A stretch of DNA of 64,000 nucleotides from Druceiella hillmani (GCA_039881145.1 JAYKKI010000126.1:1537501-1601500); one strand, 5' to 3'. Numbered from the stretch's first letter, positions 46,701-59,985 are shown. Notes: a model not told the origin generated them from the letters alone. Numbers and translations are program-made.

Positions 46701-48134
46701 AACTACTCCCATACCAGTAATCTACTGGTTCAATTCCAACTATTCGTCATTAATCAACCAATTGGATGACTCCTTTTTAATTTGAATAATTCCAGAATGG
46801 CATCTTAAAAATGGTCAAAACGTGACCATGGAAATTGAAGGGGCGCCATGAAATGCATCAACAATAAACATCAAAGGTGTCGTCATCGAGTTTGGATTAT
46901 ATAAGTCTAATAAAAATCGAATAACAAAGTTTATAAATTTTGATGCGACTAAGAGCGGTACATTTACAATATTTGGGTGCAATTATGTGGGTATAACTTG
47001 GCGACAGGAACGTTTTACTCATGAGGAGTAAACACATCGAGTTTGGACTCATTTTGCTTGCCCCAATATAAGCTATAGTCAAAAATAACAGAGTAAATAT
47101 ATAGGTAAGCATATGCAGGTACATACAAAGGCACGCAGCAACTAATGTATTAGTTGGTAGAAAGATAAGTAAGTTAGTACAGGTGTAAACAAATGAACGA
47201 CGTTACTAAATATTAGCATCTTGTATGTAAAGAAATATACAAAAACATGAAGTAATGATGATATTAGTACCCAGATATATAGGATGTAACGGTATATAAA
47301 GGCTTAAAGCACTACCAGTGTGAAACCAAAAGAAGGAATGCGATTAACATGCTCGTATGAATGAATGTAAATATATATGTGTATGCGTAATGCATGTTTA
47401 TTTATGTTCATTAAAGTCTGCTCCGATTTGTGTAAGTAAGATATAATTTATATCGAATTAATTATAAAAGCCTTCATGAGTGATATCTTAAGAATTAAAT
47501 TAGAAAAATGTTGATGGGTTGGTTCCAGAAAAATTTCCGGCTGTTCAAATTGTTTCGTAGGTAGTACTTATTGTTTTTGATTATAATCAGAAAACTATTT
47601 CTGGAGATGACGGAAAAAATACAATTTTTCTTACGTATACTTGAAACCTATTGCACGCACGTGCAGTAGAGAAAGAAGAAAGATGATGGTCGAGATATGC
47701 CGTTACTGTGGTTACATTACTTCGCAGCCAAAATTCAAGGCATAGGTCTTCCATTCGAATCCAGGCATAGGTCTTCCAAGTATTGACGTGTACATTCTTG
47801 CATTACTTTTAATTGATTTTATTAATATGTCTCTTGCATAGTTACGTATTTTCATGTTATATTTCCTACTATACCTTATTTTATTTTTATTTTTGTTTAT
47901 TTATGAGCTCTCACTGGCCCTTTCTGAGGGTTAATTTATTAAGGGTCTTCTCAATATTATAGTTATTTATTCCACTCTTCAGTGGAGTACAGGACTTTAT
48001 ATGGTAGACCGGTCTTGTAATGTAAATATGCATACAACACACAATCGTTTATAATCAGACACACGCGTCCTGGAAATGTTTTGTACATTCCACTGACATT
48101 AATTTCACTGATTCCACGGTCCGCTTTTGCAATA
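46701..48134. other. Unassigned stretch
   Basis: A ggcataggtcttcca block is duplicated within 47730-47780. No gene was recognised; the 75-codon minus-strand frame at 46897-47124 is unsupported. Confidence 0.4.
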
Positions 48135-48185
48135 AAAACCTATCAAAATGGAGTGGTACTCGTGCTACGAGTGTTCCGTATATAA
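48135..48185 (-). repeat. Dispersed repeat, 3' end only (weak)
   Basis: Read on the minus strand, tacggaacactcgtagcac, gagtaccactcc and ataggttttta match the order of the 3' end of copy 5 (gaaacc, gcggg, tactcgtgcttgg, ttttt). Confidence 0.4.
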
Positions 48186-48269
48186 TAAAGTAATACATTT
48201 GTAAATGTAGGCGTAAAAGCATAGTAAAATTAAATAATGTTATTTCTTACAATGTAAATACCTATGTAT

Positions 48270-48408
<139 letters not shown>

Positions 48409-50184
48409 CGTATGTGATTGCTCTGAATACTGCCCAGATATTAAAAAATAGTGTTAGTTGGTAGGGGGTGGAGCACGTAACTCTAAGAATAATGACCGCT
48501 TTAAGTTCGATATATCGTACATGAATCCTTGCATCAAAAAATATTCATGATGTACCACCAATATTTTTGGATCTATTCAACCATACCCTACACAATAGGC
48601 TATGCGAAAAAAGTCACGTGCACTTTACAAATAGGGCAATACCCTAGAACTTTGTAAGTATTATAAATACATTTGTATAAACATTTGAATTTTCAGTTTT
48701 ATTATACTTATAGCCTATCACATAGAGACAGACAGTACAAAACTATAAATGTAACTAAACAGATTATAACAGACAATATATAATAATTTGCAATAACTAG
48801 TGAATCTTTATAGATTCTTATATCGTTTTCATTATTTTCGTACACCATTTGAAAGAATTAATAAAAAGAGACAAAATAAACTGGTTTCGTCCCTTCCTTT
48901 ATATTTTCATGAATTTTCCTGTAACATAATCGAGAAAAATTGTATTATTAACTTCAAAATTCCCTTCATTTTAGTTAAATCAAAATTCCGTTCATTGCAA
49001 GAATGATTTGGTTACATTTTTTGACGCTGTAACCGTGATACACACAGTGAAAAGGAATGTCGCAAAGCGAGTACTGCCGGTAAGGTTTAGTTATTTTTCA
49101 AGTTGATATTGCAAAAAATGAGGGCATTCCAGAGTTAAAAATATCAAACAAATATAATGACAATCTTCTTTACAAAAAAAAGGACAAATGGGTTTCCGTT
49201 TAACGATTTAAAAAACAATTCCTTGAGTGAAATATCGCAGCCACAGAGCTATATAGGTTTAAAATTGTATTTAAAACATAACCGGTATAATTCAAGTATT
49301 TTTACGGAAATGATTTTTGATAATATTAAATACATAAATATTTTAAAAAATATATAATATACTCTTTGATTATCCGAATACTATAAGCCAATAAATGGCG
49401 AAAATATTGTATCAATTGTATAAGCAGTTTTAGGTTCAAAACCTAAGAAAAAAAATTAATTTTCGTGTAATCCAATATGAGTTTCTTAAAATTACCTGTG
49501 TACTTCACATCTTAAATGGAATCGCCACTTGTGTAAATAAGTTTTGTTTATTTATTTATAATAAAAACTAGTAATAATCTAACACCGAAATGGTTTTCAG
49601 ATTTAGAAATAGATGTCATATATCAGGATCCTAAAGGCAATAAATTAAACCAATATATTTTAAAACTGCATATCATGACGTTACTATGTAATGTATTTGA
49701 TTTATATAAATAAGCAAATAGAGAAAAAAATATTTAAAAAATTTTTCTAAATGTTTATCGCTTATGTTTTATTCGGAGACCAATGTTTTTTTTCTCTCAT
49801 TGACTTTATCCAGTAGGAGTACGACATGGAAGCAGTTTTTTTTTAAATTAATATAAAATCCTCAGAATTATTATATACACAGCGTCTCATTTACGAGATG
49901 AGAATCCAAAGTGTTTCCAGTATAACTCATCCAATTTTGACCACGTATAACAATATTCTGAGAAAAAGGATAAATACATTCAAAGAATATTCCATACAAA
50001 ATTTCCAAGTCACTTGCATTGATAAATTAAAGGAATATAGGGAAACAAACTATCGCACTGAGTAGATACCATTAAACTGGGAGTTCGTAAACAATAGACG
50101 ACTGCGAAGATAATTTTGTAAGTCAATTAATTTACGATTAAACACATAAACATATTGACACGAAATGCTTAGTTAGTGCATGTA
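48409..50184. other. Unassigned AT-rich stretch
   Basis: Two frames of 66-68 codons (48800-49006, 49157-49357) give peptides with no recognisable motif. Nothing else was seen. Confidence 0.4.
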
Positions 50185-50350
50185 GTGAAACATGGAACCC
50201 TTATAATATCGTTTTGTGTCTGTGTGTCTATCTATCTGTCACATCCTTGTACTTTTAACAGTTTTAGAACTTGTGCATGAAATTTTGCAAAAGTAAGCTT
50301 CAAAAAAATCTCGATTAACATATAGCAAATTTTTTTTTAATTTTTTAAGG
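50185..50350 (+). repeat. Dispersed repeat, copy 6
   Basis: gaaacatggaacccttataa, tatcgttttgtgtctgtg, tgtctatctatctgtcac, acagttttagaac and tgcatgaaattttgcaaaag follow the family order. Confidence 0.6.
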
Positions 50351-50704
50351 TAGCTGCCCTGAGTGAGATTGAACAAAAATTTCAGTATGCTCTGTCTTTA
50401 GAAAAGTTTTTTAAACCGAAGTTCAAGTTTCATTTACCTCTTTTCATTAATTGAAATTATTTATGAAATATTAATGCTTTAAATTTGTTTGCAATACGTA
50501 GGGTACGTATTCCAAATCAGACTCAATGCAAACAGACGAAGAAACCAGACTATGGAAATATCTAAAATAATCCAGAAAATAGGTTTCGATGAGCACAATC
50601 AATGAAATTATTTCAAATAACCCAACATAGTTGTTTTGAAACTATCTAACGAAACTCAGAAGTAGACGAAAATAAAGTAGATGTGAATTACTGGGTGACT
50701 GAAC
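50351..50704. other. Unassigned AT-rich stretch
   Basis: Nothing recognised; it may include more of the preceding repeat. Confidence 0.4.
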
Positions 50705-50912
50705 TTATTTATTTATTTATTTATCTACTTTAATGTATCTAATTGATACATATGGCGGACTTATTGCTACATGAGGAATCTCTTACAGCCAACCATAACA
50801 CCCGTTCAGCCCCGCTCGACGAACGGCCGGGAATCGAACCCGGGTCTCCGCGGTGCGCCGCGTCAACACAGGCCGTATGCCTTGTGATCAACCCAACACA
50901 CCACGGCGACGA
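50705..50912 (-). mobile_element. tRNA-derived SINE
   Basis: On the minus strand the element starts near gtcgccgtggtgtgttgggt, which contains an A-box-like tggtgtgttggg. It has a perfect polymerase III B box ggttcgattcc (50830-50840), continues with a body of about 90 bases and ends in ctgtaagagattcctcatg, tagcaataagtccgccatat and a (taaa)n tail of five units. The head is GC-rich and tRNA-like, but the anticodon arm does not fold as a standard tRNA, so it is not a tRNA gene. The 3' part matches the tail of the CR1/L2-type LINE copies in this window. Transcription is expected from the internal A and B boxes. No target duplication was recognised. Confidence 0.85.
50830..50840 (-). promoter_or_regulatory. 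Pol III B box of SINE
   Basis: ggttcgattcc on the minus strand matches the B-box consensus GGTTCGANTCC at every position. Confidence 0.85.
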
Positions 50913-53900
50913 CACATGCTAGTGTATTTAAGACAAATTAATACTGATTATCAAAGTATGTTTTTCATTATTTAATTTAAAAAATGCTGAATGCGAATCG
51001 CAAGATTATGTCCAAATGTTGGGGTATTAAATTCTTGTCCAGTTACCACAGGTCTTTGTGGGCACTTGTCGTGAGTGCGTCATAGAATTTATAAAATATA
51101 CATTGTTTGATATTTTCTTTCATAATATAGGTATTTATATTATAAGTATAATATTTATGTACAATATTACTCCAGACGCAACTTGTATTTTACCCACTTT
51201 CGTTAAAAACAGAATTTCATTTCTTTACTTCGTTTTTATTTTACTCACAGAAAAACCTAAAACATTGTTAATATTACTTACGTGTTTCTAAAAAGTAACA
51301 ATATTTTCAGCCAGTCAGTCCTAAAAACATATCTAAGGAAATTCAATAGGTCGTGGGTTACGAAATATTTGGAACGAAAGAAAATGCAGATATTAGATAT
51401 TCGGTGCAGAATTTAAAAGGAAATTAGAGGCACAAAATATCAAATTCTATTAATTGAAAAATTTTCTTTAAAATCGCGCAAAGCTTCGTGAATTTTAATC
51501 ATTCTTAATATAGCATACATTATATCTCCACATTTTGTAGAAGACTTAAAGACTCTACTAACGTATAAAACGTAGAATCTCGCTTTTTCCGATAACCGCG
51601 ATCGTTGTAAGTAAAATTCATGTAATTCTGCTTTCCATCCTTTAAAATATATTAGTGAATTCTCGCCGTCGTCTTCGTCGACCTAACGGCGTGCTCTGCA
51701 TACTTTACGTTCGCCAACAAGCTGAGACCTCGTTACGCTGATCGAACCATTAGGTGACAAAAAATTATGTAAGAAATTCTTTAGCATCATGGAAGATAAT
51801 ATTTAATGCAGGTTTTTATAAGAAATTGTGTCACATTCTTCTCTTCTCTCTATCGATAGTATCCTTCGTTATCAATGAGTATAGATATAGATAAGTAAAT
51901 TAATCGATTGACGATTGCATGGCCTCATATTTTGTTCAAAATATGAAAGAAATTGAGTAAATATGAACTAAATCTACGACATTTAGGATCTGGCCACGCC
52001 CTCTGCAAGTTCCGGTATGACTTGAAACAATATTTTGAATAAATATTTCACAAAAATATTATCTCGTTTAAATCTTTAAAAACTATATTGAAAGTTTCTC
52101 CGTAGAGCATCTAACTTGTGATACTCTTTTCTCGACTAGCATATTGGAGAATTTACATGATTCCTTTTTTACATTTTTCAAAAAAATATTTTTCATGTTA
52201 TGAAAATTGCATTTGAAAATATTTTTTTTTCGAGATTCACAGGAAGTTACATTAGGGAAAAGAAGTTACATTATTTAAATAAATAATATTATGTAGATTT
52301 CAGAAGCGTGCTCGAAAGCCGTCACAGCCTGTTGGTTATTGGTTTGTGTGAAGGTTTATCGAGATCATTTAAATGGACAAAAAAATTGGGCAGTCAATGA
52401 TTAACGAAAAATATTAACGAACGTGAAAGAGTTTATTATTAAGAATTAACCATGTAAAATGTAGGTTATTAAATATCAAATTAACAATTAAATAAAGGAG
52501 GAGTTAAGGATTTTAATATACCTTTTGATAGACTGTTTTCTGCCTTGCCTTTATGAGAACTGGTGTAGGGATTATATGGTGTACCATAATTTCAATTATC
52601 GGTTTACATGTCACTAATCCATCACTTTGAATGATGTTATTGTAAGAACGTGTCATCCATATTTTTCAACGAATTTTATGAAGACAATTAAATAATGATT
52701 TAAAAATATGTGAAAAAAGGTCCGTCGTAAAATAAATTTCACCTATTTCTTTTGTTATACTGTCATATTAGTACAGTAAATGTGGTAATATACTATAATA
52801 CTACTAATATTATTTAATAAATAATTTCTATTAATTGTTATCGAAATAATAAATGAGATAAATGAGAAGTAAATTCTAGTAATAAATATATAATTTATAA
52901 AATTAAAATTAAAATCTTAAATAAATAAATATATAATTTAATACATTTTATGTATATTAAAATATTAACTAGAATTTTGTCTACAATTTCAGATTTTCCT
53001 TTAATTGATTAAGAAAACTGTAGCACATAATCAGGATTTAAAGAGCCTTCACTTAACTTTTGAATGTATCGGATCAATTAAAAAATATCTAAAAGGTTCA
53101 TTGATACTTTCTAGTCTTTCACCTGCAGATTAGAATACATATAACAAGAGCAAAATTTCACAAACAAATATGTTTTAGTGTACGTTTTGGTGGAGTACGA
53201 AGTCACGGAACTATTCCTTAACGAATAACTAAGTTTATGCTGCATAACTAAGTTTCAGAAAATCCTTATTGCTTACAGAATAAACTCGAAGTTCGACCTT
53301 AATCAAATGAATACATAAGTAGGCGTTATGCACTTATTAAATATTGTTATTATCACGTTAGTATTCATTTTGATATATTTCGGTATTCAAGTACAGTTAA
53401 ATACAGGGCTAAATTTGATAAGTAATTTTTTTCAGCTATAACTTCCAAAAATGTGGAAAAAAGACTCTAAATGGAAAAATTTTGAAGTATTATATACCAG
53501 ATCAAAGAGGAATTATGAAGTTGGTAAGGCCAAATAATTTAATGGAACCACTCTTCAGTTGACTTTCAAGGGGCGCTTCAGCCCTTCAGACTTATTCTGA
53601 ACGAATTTTTATAACATACGTAATGTAAAAAATACATTTAAGTTTCATTTTAATGAGAAGATTGGAAGATAAACGTATTTTTCCCCATCCACGTCAAAAA
53701 TATTTTACGATTATTTGCTACAAAATATACTGTAAGTTACCTTAGTTGCTGCATTCATTTTTAAACTCAACAAATTCGAATTGTTACGTGTTCAGTTTTA
53801 TGTATGTTCCTAAGTATAAGAATATCGTTTAAAGATAATTAGATCTGAGAAAATAATATGGCAAAAAACGAGTGATTTGGTGTAAATCCAGATAAAATCT

Positions 53901-54374
53901 TCATTAAAATGAGGTAATGCACACTAATAAAAATATAATCCAGTTGTGATCTAACCCTAAATTAATCAACCTAGTATTTATGACAAACATGATCAGACGA
54001 CTTGGTATTAAGAAAATAAGACTTAGCGAAATTTTAACAGCACATGATTAACCTCTAGAATATGTACTGTCCACGTAAACGTAGTAAATTTATTAAAACG
54101 GTATTTTGTTTTGTTCAGACTAATTATTTTCAAGCAAGTTTTTAATTATTTTTTTAATTAAATAATTCGATTTAATAATTCAATTAATTAATAATTTAAT
54201 TAATTAAATAAAATTTATCGTATATACATGAATGAATTTATTACTAATTACGTTAAACAAACATTTAATTAAAGGGTCACAAGATGGTGTCACTTTTATT
54301 CTACGGAGCTGGGAAGTAAGAATTATGAAAAATTGGAGCGCAGTAGTAAGAATTAGCGTCCAGTTTATACAATA

Positions 54375-54378
<4 letters not shown>
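50913..54378. other. Long unassigned AT-rich stretch
   Basis: Nothing recognised. A slightly GC-richer patch at 51655-51760 (tctcgccgtcgtcttcgtcg) has no identifiable content. A taat-rich low-complexity block lies at 54140-54215. Confidence 0.4.

Positions 54379-54440
<62 letters not shown>
54379..54440. repeat. (AT)n microsatellite
   Basis: A pure at tract of about 62 bases. Confidence 0.95.
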
Positions 54441-54446
<6 letters not shown>

Positions 54447-55182
54447 GATAGTCGAGGCCTGAAGTGCACAAGTTTTTATTGTAATGTATAAAAGTTCCAG
54501 AAAAATTATAATGCTGTCATGAAAACATAATATAAGTCAACACATGGCATCATGGGATGATACTGCAATTTACTTGTTCTATACTTTATTGTGTATGTGT
54601 TTGTCTGTGGATTAACATTAAGGCGGTTGTCATCAAAAGCAAGGAGAGGAGGGCGTTTTCAAAAGATATATTAATCGATAAAATAGAAGTGTGTGTTTAC
54701 GTATACAGGTTCATATTTATGTACATACATATGTAGGCTTTCAGACTTAAAAATCTGAGGAAGATATCCAATTGACTACAGAATGTATTTATTTGATAGT
54801 GCTGAGCGGAATAAATAAACAATATGTTCCAAACTGGGAAAACCGTTTCACTCTTAAGTTTCACTTTATAAAATTTAAACTCATCTCCCATTCCGTCAAA
54901 ACAATAATGATGTGTGTATATAAACTCATAGCGTAATTTTTATAAATTTATAAATTCATAACTTTTCATTTTCATACCTATATATTTTCTCGTCACGAAT
55001 CTAAACAGTCTACAAACTATGATCCGTGAAAGGAAATTTTTAATTTATTCTATACGATACTAGTAGTATTTAACTTTGTAATATTGTAAATTGTAATGAT
55101 TACTTTCTTTTCTTGAGTACAAGAAGTTATGGAAGTATGGGGGTTGTCAAGTGAATTAAATAACAAGAAGGCCAATTTGTTA

Positions 55183-55184
<2 letters not shown>
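54441..55184. other. Unassigned AT-rich stretch
   Basis: Nothing recognised. Confidence 0.45.

Positions 55185-55223
<39 letters not shown>
55185..55223. repeat. (AT)n microsatellite
   Basis: A pure at tract of about 39 bases, followed directly by aactacgacctag, a possible fragment of the ccacgacctagg repeat. Confidence 0.9.
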
Positions 55224-55226
<3 letters not shown>

Positions 55227-55769
55227 ACTACGACCTAGTTGGCACTATTCCTAACTTCTTGCTTATTGTCAGACTCTTGAGAGTCTAGTAGTTTGTGTGA
55301 AAACGTTGAGTAAATCATTGGAAGCTAACGGCAGTAAATATCACAGCTGTTTAATTCTCAAAAACAACAACCGCAACTTTTTTGAGATTTGTTTTTTAAA
55401 TTATTTCCATATATCTTTGTAACTTTAGATGCTGTATTCTATTACATTTGCCGAGATAATATTTTTTTCTGGGCACATTTTTTTTAATTTGCTGCTTGAT
55501 GATAAGCTTCATGGCAATGAATTTAGATGTAACTTAAAAATGATGTACGTAAAATAACATTTAAAAATGTATTTCAATCGGATAAATAGTTCCAGAATAG
55601 AAAAATATTCAGTATTTTATAGAAGGTTGATTAACATAATGTTATGTTATGATAAACACTTATTTTCAAAAATAAATAACAGGAATGCACAAATATTAAC
55701 AAAGATAGAATGATGATAAATTTTAAATTTATTTTGTATTATTTACACACTCAATATAGTTAATACTTT
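55224..55769. other. Unassigned AT-rich stretch
   Basis: It contains the small dyad agactcttgagagtct at about 55269-55284. Nothing else was seen. Confidence 0.4.
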
Positions 55770-56010
55770 TTAGGGTTCCGTACACGAAAGAAAATTAAAA
55801 TATTCACATATTCTCCCATTTCTTTGATGGACACACCCGCTTTTCCCAGAAATAATTTCATGTAAAAACATGAAATGGAGCAAAGTGATAAAACATATTA
55901 TTGACGTGCATATATTTCTATAATTAATCATTACAAATATTTACATGAAGTTTTTCGAAAGAGGCAAATTAATTACCCAGAAATATCCTTTGAAAATGAG
56001 ACTGATAATA
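55770..56010 (+). repeat. Dispersed repeat, copy 7
   Basis: ttttagggttccgtacacg, ttttcccagaaataatttca, tgtaaaaacatgaaatgg, agcaaagtgataaaacata and caaatatttacatgaagttt match the series in copies 2 and 5, for instance caaaaatatttacatgaa at 44333. The opening agggttccgtac is the best preserved start of any copy. Confidence 0.7.
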
Positions 56011-57162
56011 ATACCAAAACGATTTTTTTCACAACTTTTTCAAGACAATTTCAGCAACATTTTTTAAAAATGTCCGCAAAAATTATGTTTCCAAAGCTAA
56101 CAAAGTAAAAATTAAGAAAAAAATCAGTGTAACTGAAAGTATACATAAACTTATCGAAAAATGAAAACAATGACTTTCAAATTATTGCGTTTGAGATATT
56201 CGTAATATTCATGCGCCCGTGAAAGATATTCTAGGCAATGAATTTATCAATGTGAAGATTAATATTAAATTAGTTTAATAGGGATACTATATACCCATGA
56301 ACTTTACATATTTATAATTTTTTAGCAAATAGTAAAATATAAATTTAAACATATTAAGTCTTAATTTGCATAAAAACTTAATTTATCACTTACAACATAT
56401 TTAGATCTCCCCCAGAAAAAATCTATACGAACTTGTGTTTTATAGATGGATGATAGCAGTAATCATTTTTATATAAAAAAATAATTACGTTTTATTTAAC
56501 TGGAGACTAAATACTAAATATTTATTTCGTTAATTACATAGTATTAATACAGTACACAAGAGTGTATTGTTAAAAATATTTTCTACGCCGATGAATAAAC
56601 TTCCAGTGTTTGCTAACTTAAGCTTGATTTTAAATTAAAACTTAAATTCGGCATATTAGTGTGTGTTTCATACTTCCCAAATATTATTTGTAAAACTTTT
56701 GACAGGCTTCATCAAAAAGGTTCCCACAAATTTTATTAAGTACTTAAAAAATGAATTCAGCTTTAAATATTTTAAATAATTTATATAAAAATTAATATTT
56801 TAAAACTACTTTTAAAACTACATTTAGTTCACATCCATTTCATAAAGTAATAAACTGAAAATTTGCGTAAAAACTAATTGTGTATTGGAATAAGTATACG
56901 GTATGGCAGTAAATAATTATGTGGCATGTAGACTTTACAAACTCATAATATGAATGTACTAATTTGTTCATTATATACTTGTAGGTTAGAACGTCAAGTG
57001 CTGATTGTAATATATAATATCTAATTAACCGACGTATTGTAGAATATGAGGCCGATTGTAGAAGCTAACATGACAAAGATGCTAAAGAAGATGCAAATGG
57101 TGAGAACGAGAATGTTCCCAGACATCTAATTTAAACAGATTTTGCAGTGGAAATAGTAAGTT
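56011..57162. other. Unassigned AT-rich stretch
   Basis: Nothing recognised on either strand. Confidence 0.45.
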
Positions 57163-57310
57163 TGTTGACCCAAATTTGTTTCAGACCACGTTTATGGCGG
57201 CAATTTGTTCCAAGATGGAAATCCCCGAATGAGCGTTAGCACCAATGAAAATTATTTTGGATTAAAACTCGCAATAAGGCCCTGCTGGCGGCGTCCGCTT
57301 TGATCGCGAT
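57163..57310 (+). repeat. Repeat pair member 1 (partner at 60276)
   Basis: gacccaaatttgtttca, cgtttatggc, caatttgttccaagatggaa, gaaaattatt, ctgctggcg and ggcgtccgcttt align in order with 60276-60412 with clear divergence. It is GC-richer than its surroundings. Identity unknown. Confidence 0.55.
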
Positions 57311-58092
57311 CGCGTTTGACTTTATAATTATAAGTTTTTATTAATGTAAAAACTCAAAGTGTATGTTCATACTTATGTAAATATTAATGTAAACATTACG
57401 AAAAATAATAATGAAATTAAAAGCTAAGGCAGGAAAATGTCGGAGATATATTATCACGTACAATTCTATGGGTTTGAAAATTACTTTACAAAATATGGTG
57501 TCGGTTTACATATTTTGTCTCGTCCTAACGGTATGTTCTGAATAGTATGATGACTAATTATTCTTCATCTTTGAAGTTGCGGAAACAACATTTTTTCATA
57601 TCATAATCATAATCTTATTCAAGAATGTGTTTCAGTGGAACTTTAAAAAAAACGTGTTATGAAAAAGTCTGTAATGAAAATATAATTTGGTTTGTGTTTT
57701 GATTTTCATTAAGAGCTTTACATAAATATTATGAATTTTGTTAATTTATTGCTAATAAGAAGTAATCTTGGTTTACTTTATTGAGATTTACTAATACCTC
57801 ACAAGAGTCACACGGAAAAGTGATTTGCCTTATTGCATACTTGTTTAGGTGGTACGTAACTTAAAAAGTGTCAATATTTTTAAAGCAATCGATAAAATAG
57901 TTATCATATTTAAATAAAATATATCAAATAGATCGTGACAATTCGAATTATTTGTCCATGCGTTTCTGTGCAAACAAAAGTATGACAGAATTCAAAATTT
58001 TCCCCTTTATGACTCCGAAGACGCAGATTTGGAGGTAGTTGGACATATGTGCATATGTATTTATTTTGGTATTTTTGTTTATATTATGTGAA

Positions 58093-58094
<2 letters not shown>
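57311..58094. other. Unassigned AT-rich stretch
   Basis: Nothing recognised. Confidence 0.45.

Positions 58095-58152
<58 letters not shown>
58095..58152. repeat. (AT)n microsatellite
   Basis: About 58 bases of ta repeat followed by gtgtgtgt. The 77-codon frame through it is an artefact. Confidence 0.9.
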
Positions 58153-58160
<8 letters not shown>

Positions 58161-58415
58161 ATCAAATTTTTCATCCAATCAAGTAGCTGTACTAGACTTC
58201 CTAAAACAATATATTCACAATTCTAAATACTATTTGTATTTAGTTTCAATTTTAATAAGAAATAATGCATAGACTTAATTTCATTGTTGGTTATTGTTAA
58301 AGTACTTTCTGATTTTTTTTACTTTGAGATACTACGAAATATCGAAGTTTAAGTGAAAAATATATTTATTTCACTATTTAAATATTTATTTCACTATATA
58401 TATATTATATATGAT

Positions 58416-59085
58416 GAGACCGGTTAACGATAAATGCTTACCTGAGGCAAGACCTGTTGAAACCCCCGGAACCACAATCTGTGGATAAACCTCTTGCTAT
58501 TCCAAGAATTGACGGAAATCACCATGCACATCTATGTTTATAGGTATAAACCAAAGAACCGACTATTTTCATCGACGATTCATTGGCTGATCCTTCCACA
58601 TTATCTACATATTTGTCGCCAAAGTCGTTGCAGCCCATGATACGTTTGAAGAAAATCGTCACCAACAGAAGAAGAAGGGTCACCAAATCTATGATTTTCA
58701 CCTCATAAGCGAGATTTAGAAACATTGATGAAAAGGAAGGAAGAAACATATAAATTGAAGAAGAAAATACCGTTGAAAGTAAAACATAAATCAAAGAAGG
58801 CGTCAAATAAAACAGTCCAGAAGAAAAAAGATGTCAAATCAAAAAGAATCTCCTGAAAGTTCTGGTGAAAGTGATTATTCAGTCAATAATAGTGCCGATG
58901 AAAGTTCCAATCTTTTCCAATATGAAAATGACCAATGCTTGTATTACAATGAGCTTTTTTTAAAGACATTCATGGAGATAATGGCGCAATATGCACCTTG
59001 TAGGCGACGGGCTCATTAAGAATGTGCTGGCATAGAATGAATGGTCGCCTTCTATGTGTGCAAATTTAGTACCAATTAATTTGTT
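58416..59085 (+). pseudogene. Pogo/Tigger-like DDE transposase relic, C-terminal part
   Basis: A decayed plus-strand frame reads RLTINAYLRQDLLKP, then PTIFIDDSLADPST, YLSPKSLQPM, IVTNRRRRVTKSMIFTS, a Lys/Glu-rich stretch, and at 58831-59019 SSGESDYSVNNSADESS followed by a Cys-rich end. In adjusted frames that end shows C-Y-C-N-E-L ... C-T-L-C ... AHEECAGIE ... YVCKF, the layout of the short zinc-finger tail found on many insect pogo/Tigger-type transposases, which join a SPEDI-P-PKA-like hinge to an acidic Ser-rich segment. The catalytic DDE domain lies upstream of this and is absent. Stops and shifts show it is dead. Terminal repeats were not found. The minus-strand frame at 58519-58806 is its shadow. 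Confidence 0.6.
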
Positions 59086-59479
59086 TAAGCTCTAATAATT
59101 GATTGATTTAATTTTACGTATAACGATATCAGCAATTTTTTTTTTATTTTTAACCAAATTGACCATGGTCCGTATTTGAAACCATATGGTCCATATTATA
59201 TTCACTTTTTGCAAGGTCATGAAAGTGATATATTTTAGAAAATGTTGATTATTTCGAAGAGGTTTTTTAAGGATTTTATTAATCAAGTTTGATAGCAAAT
59301 AATTATAGAACTGTTTATAGTAAACAAGGCTGGTTACACTATTAAATTGACAAAATCGTTATGGTCCATATATGGCGAACTTATTTTATGGGGGCACAAC
59401 TTTTAACTGGTTAGAGATTTACTTGAAATACTTCAACACATTAAGTGTTGAAGTATTCTCTTACCACTGATTATCTTAG
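59086..59479. other. Unassigned stretch, possibly 3' flank of the transposon
   Basis: It contains tggtccgtatttgaaacc and tatggtccatat repeats near 59166-59195 and 59360-59373, which may belong to the transposon's 3' non-coding end. Not proven. Confidence 0.35.
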
Positions 59480-59985
59480 TCTCAAGTTTTCAAGCTTACA
59501 CAGGTATTTTACTCTGAAAATTCCATGGATTTTACTTTGAACATTTCCTTACTTTACTTATTTTTAAAGATATATTTCTATGAACATTTCTTCACTGTTG
59601 ATGCAACCGAACTATAGAATAAGTTTAACCCTGATATCCAGAGTATGCCTTACAATGACGCATTCAAAGTTCGTCTCAAAAAAAATGCTTTCGTAGCATT
59701 CATTTGTAACTGCCATCACCCACTCTCCTGTTTTTTTTTCTAAATTCTATCCCTCGCCCCTATTTTTATAAATATTTGTTTATTAATTACTTGTTATTTG
59801 TTATTTTCTTATTAACTTGCCATTTTATTTGTAATTGTTTTAACAGTTTATTCAAAATATGTTATAGCTTCCATAAAACATTAAGTACATTTTATTGTAA
59901 GAGATTACTTCTGTAGCAAGAAATTTCTCGTATGTATTGACTATTTAAAACAAAATAAATAAATAAATAAAAAATTTTGTAATAA
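59480..59985 (+). pseudogene. CR1/L2-type LINE 3' end, copy C
   Basis: Translation at about 59587-59692 gives HFFTVDATEL-stop-NKF, NPDIQSMPYNDAFKVRLKK. This is the final ORF2 block typical of CR1/L2-like LINEs ('LWN-LP-DI...DAFK-RLKK'), with the Trp codon turned into a stop. A 3' UTR of about 270 bases follows and includes tgtaagagattactt and ctgtagcaag (59896-59920), then an (aaat)n tail at about 59955-59975. Everything upstream of the last ~40 codons is missing, as expected for a 5'-truncated insertion. Confidence 0.7.

Noticed and set aside
50821..50917. A genuine tRNA gene on the minus strand
   Set aside because: The B box is perfect, but the acceptor and anticodon stems do not form, the sequence continues into a body and a (taaa)n tail, and the tail matches a LINE. 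A SINE explains all of this.
58519..58806. 95-codon minus-strand frame with a hydrophobic stretch
   Set aside because: The plus strand carries recognisable transposase C-terminal motifs over the same bases, so the minus frame is its shadow.
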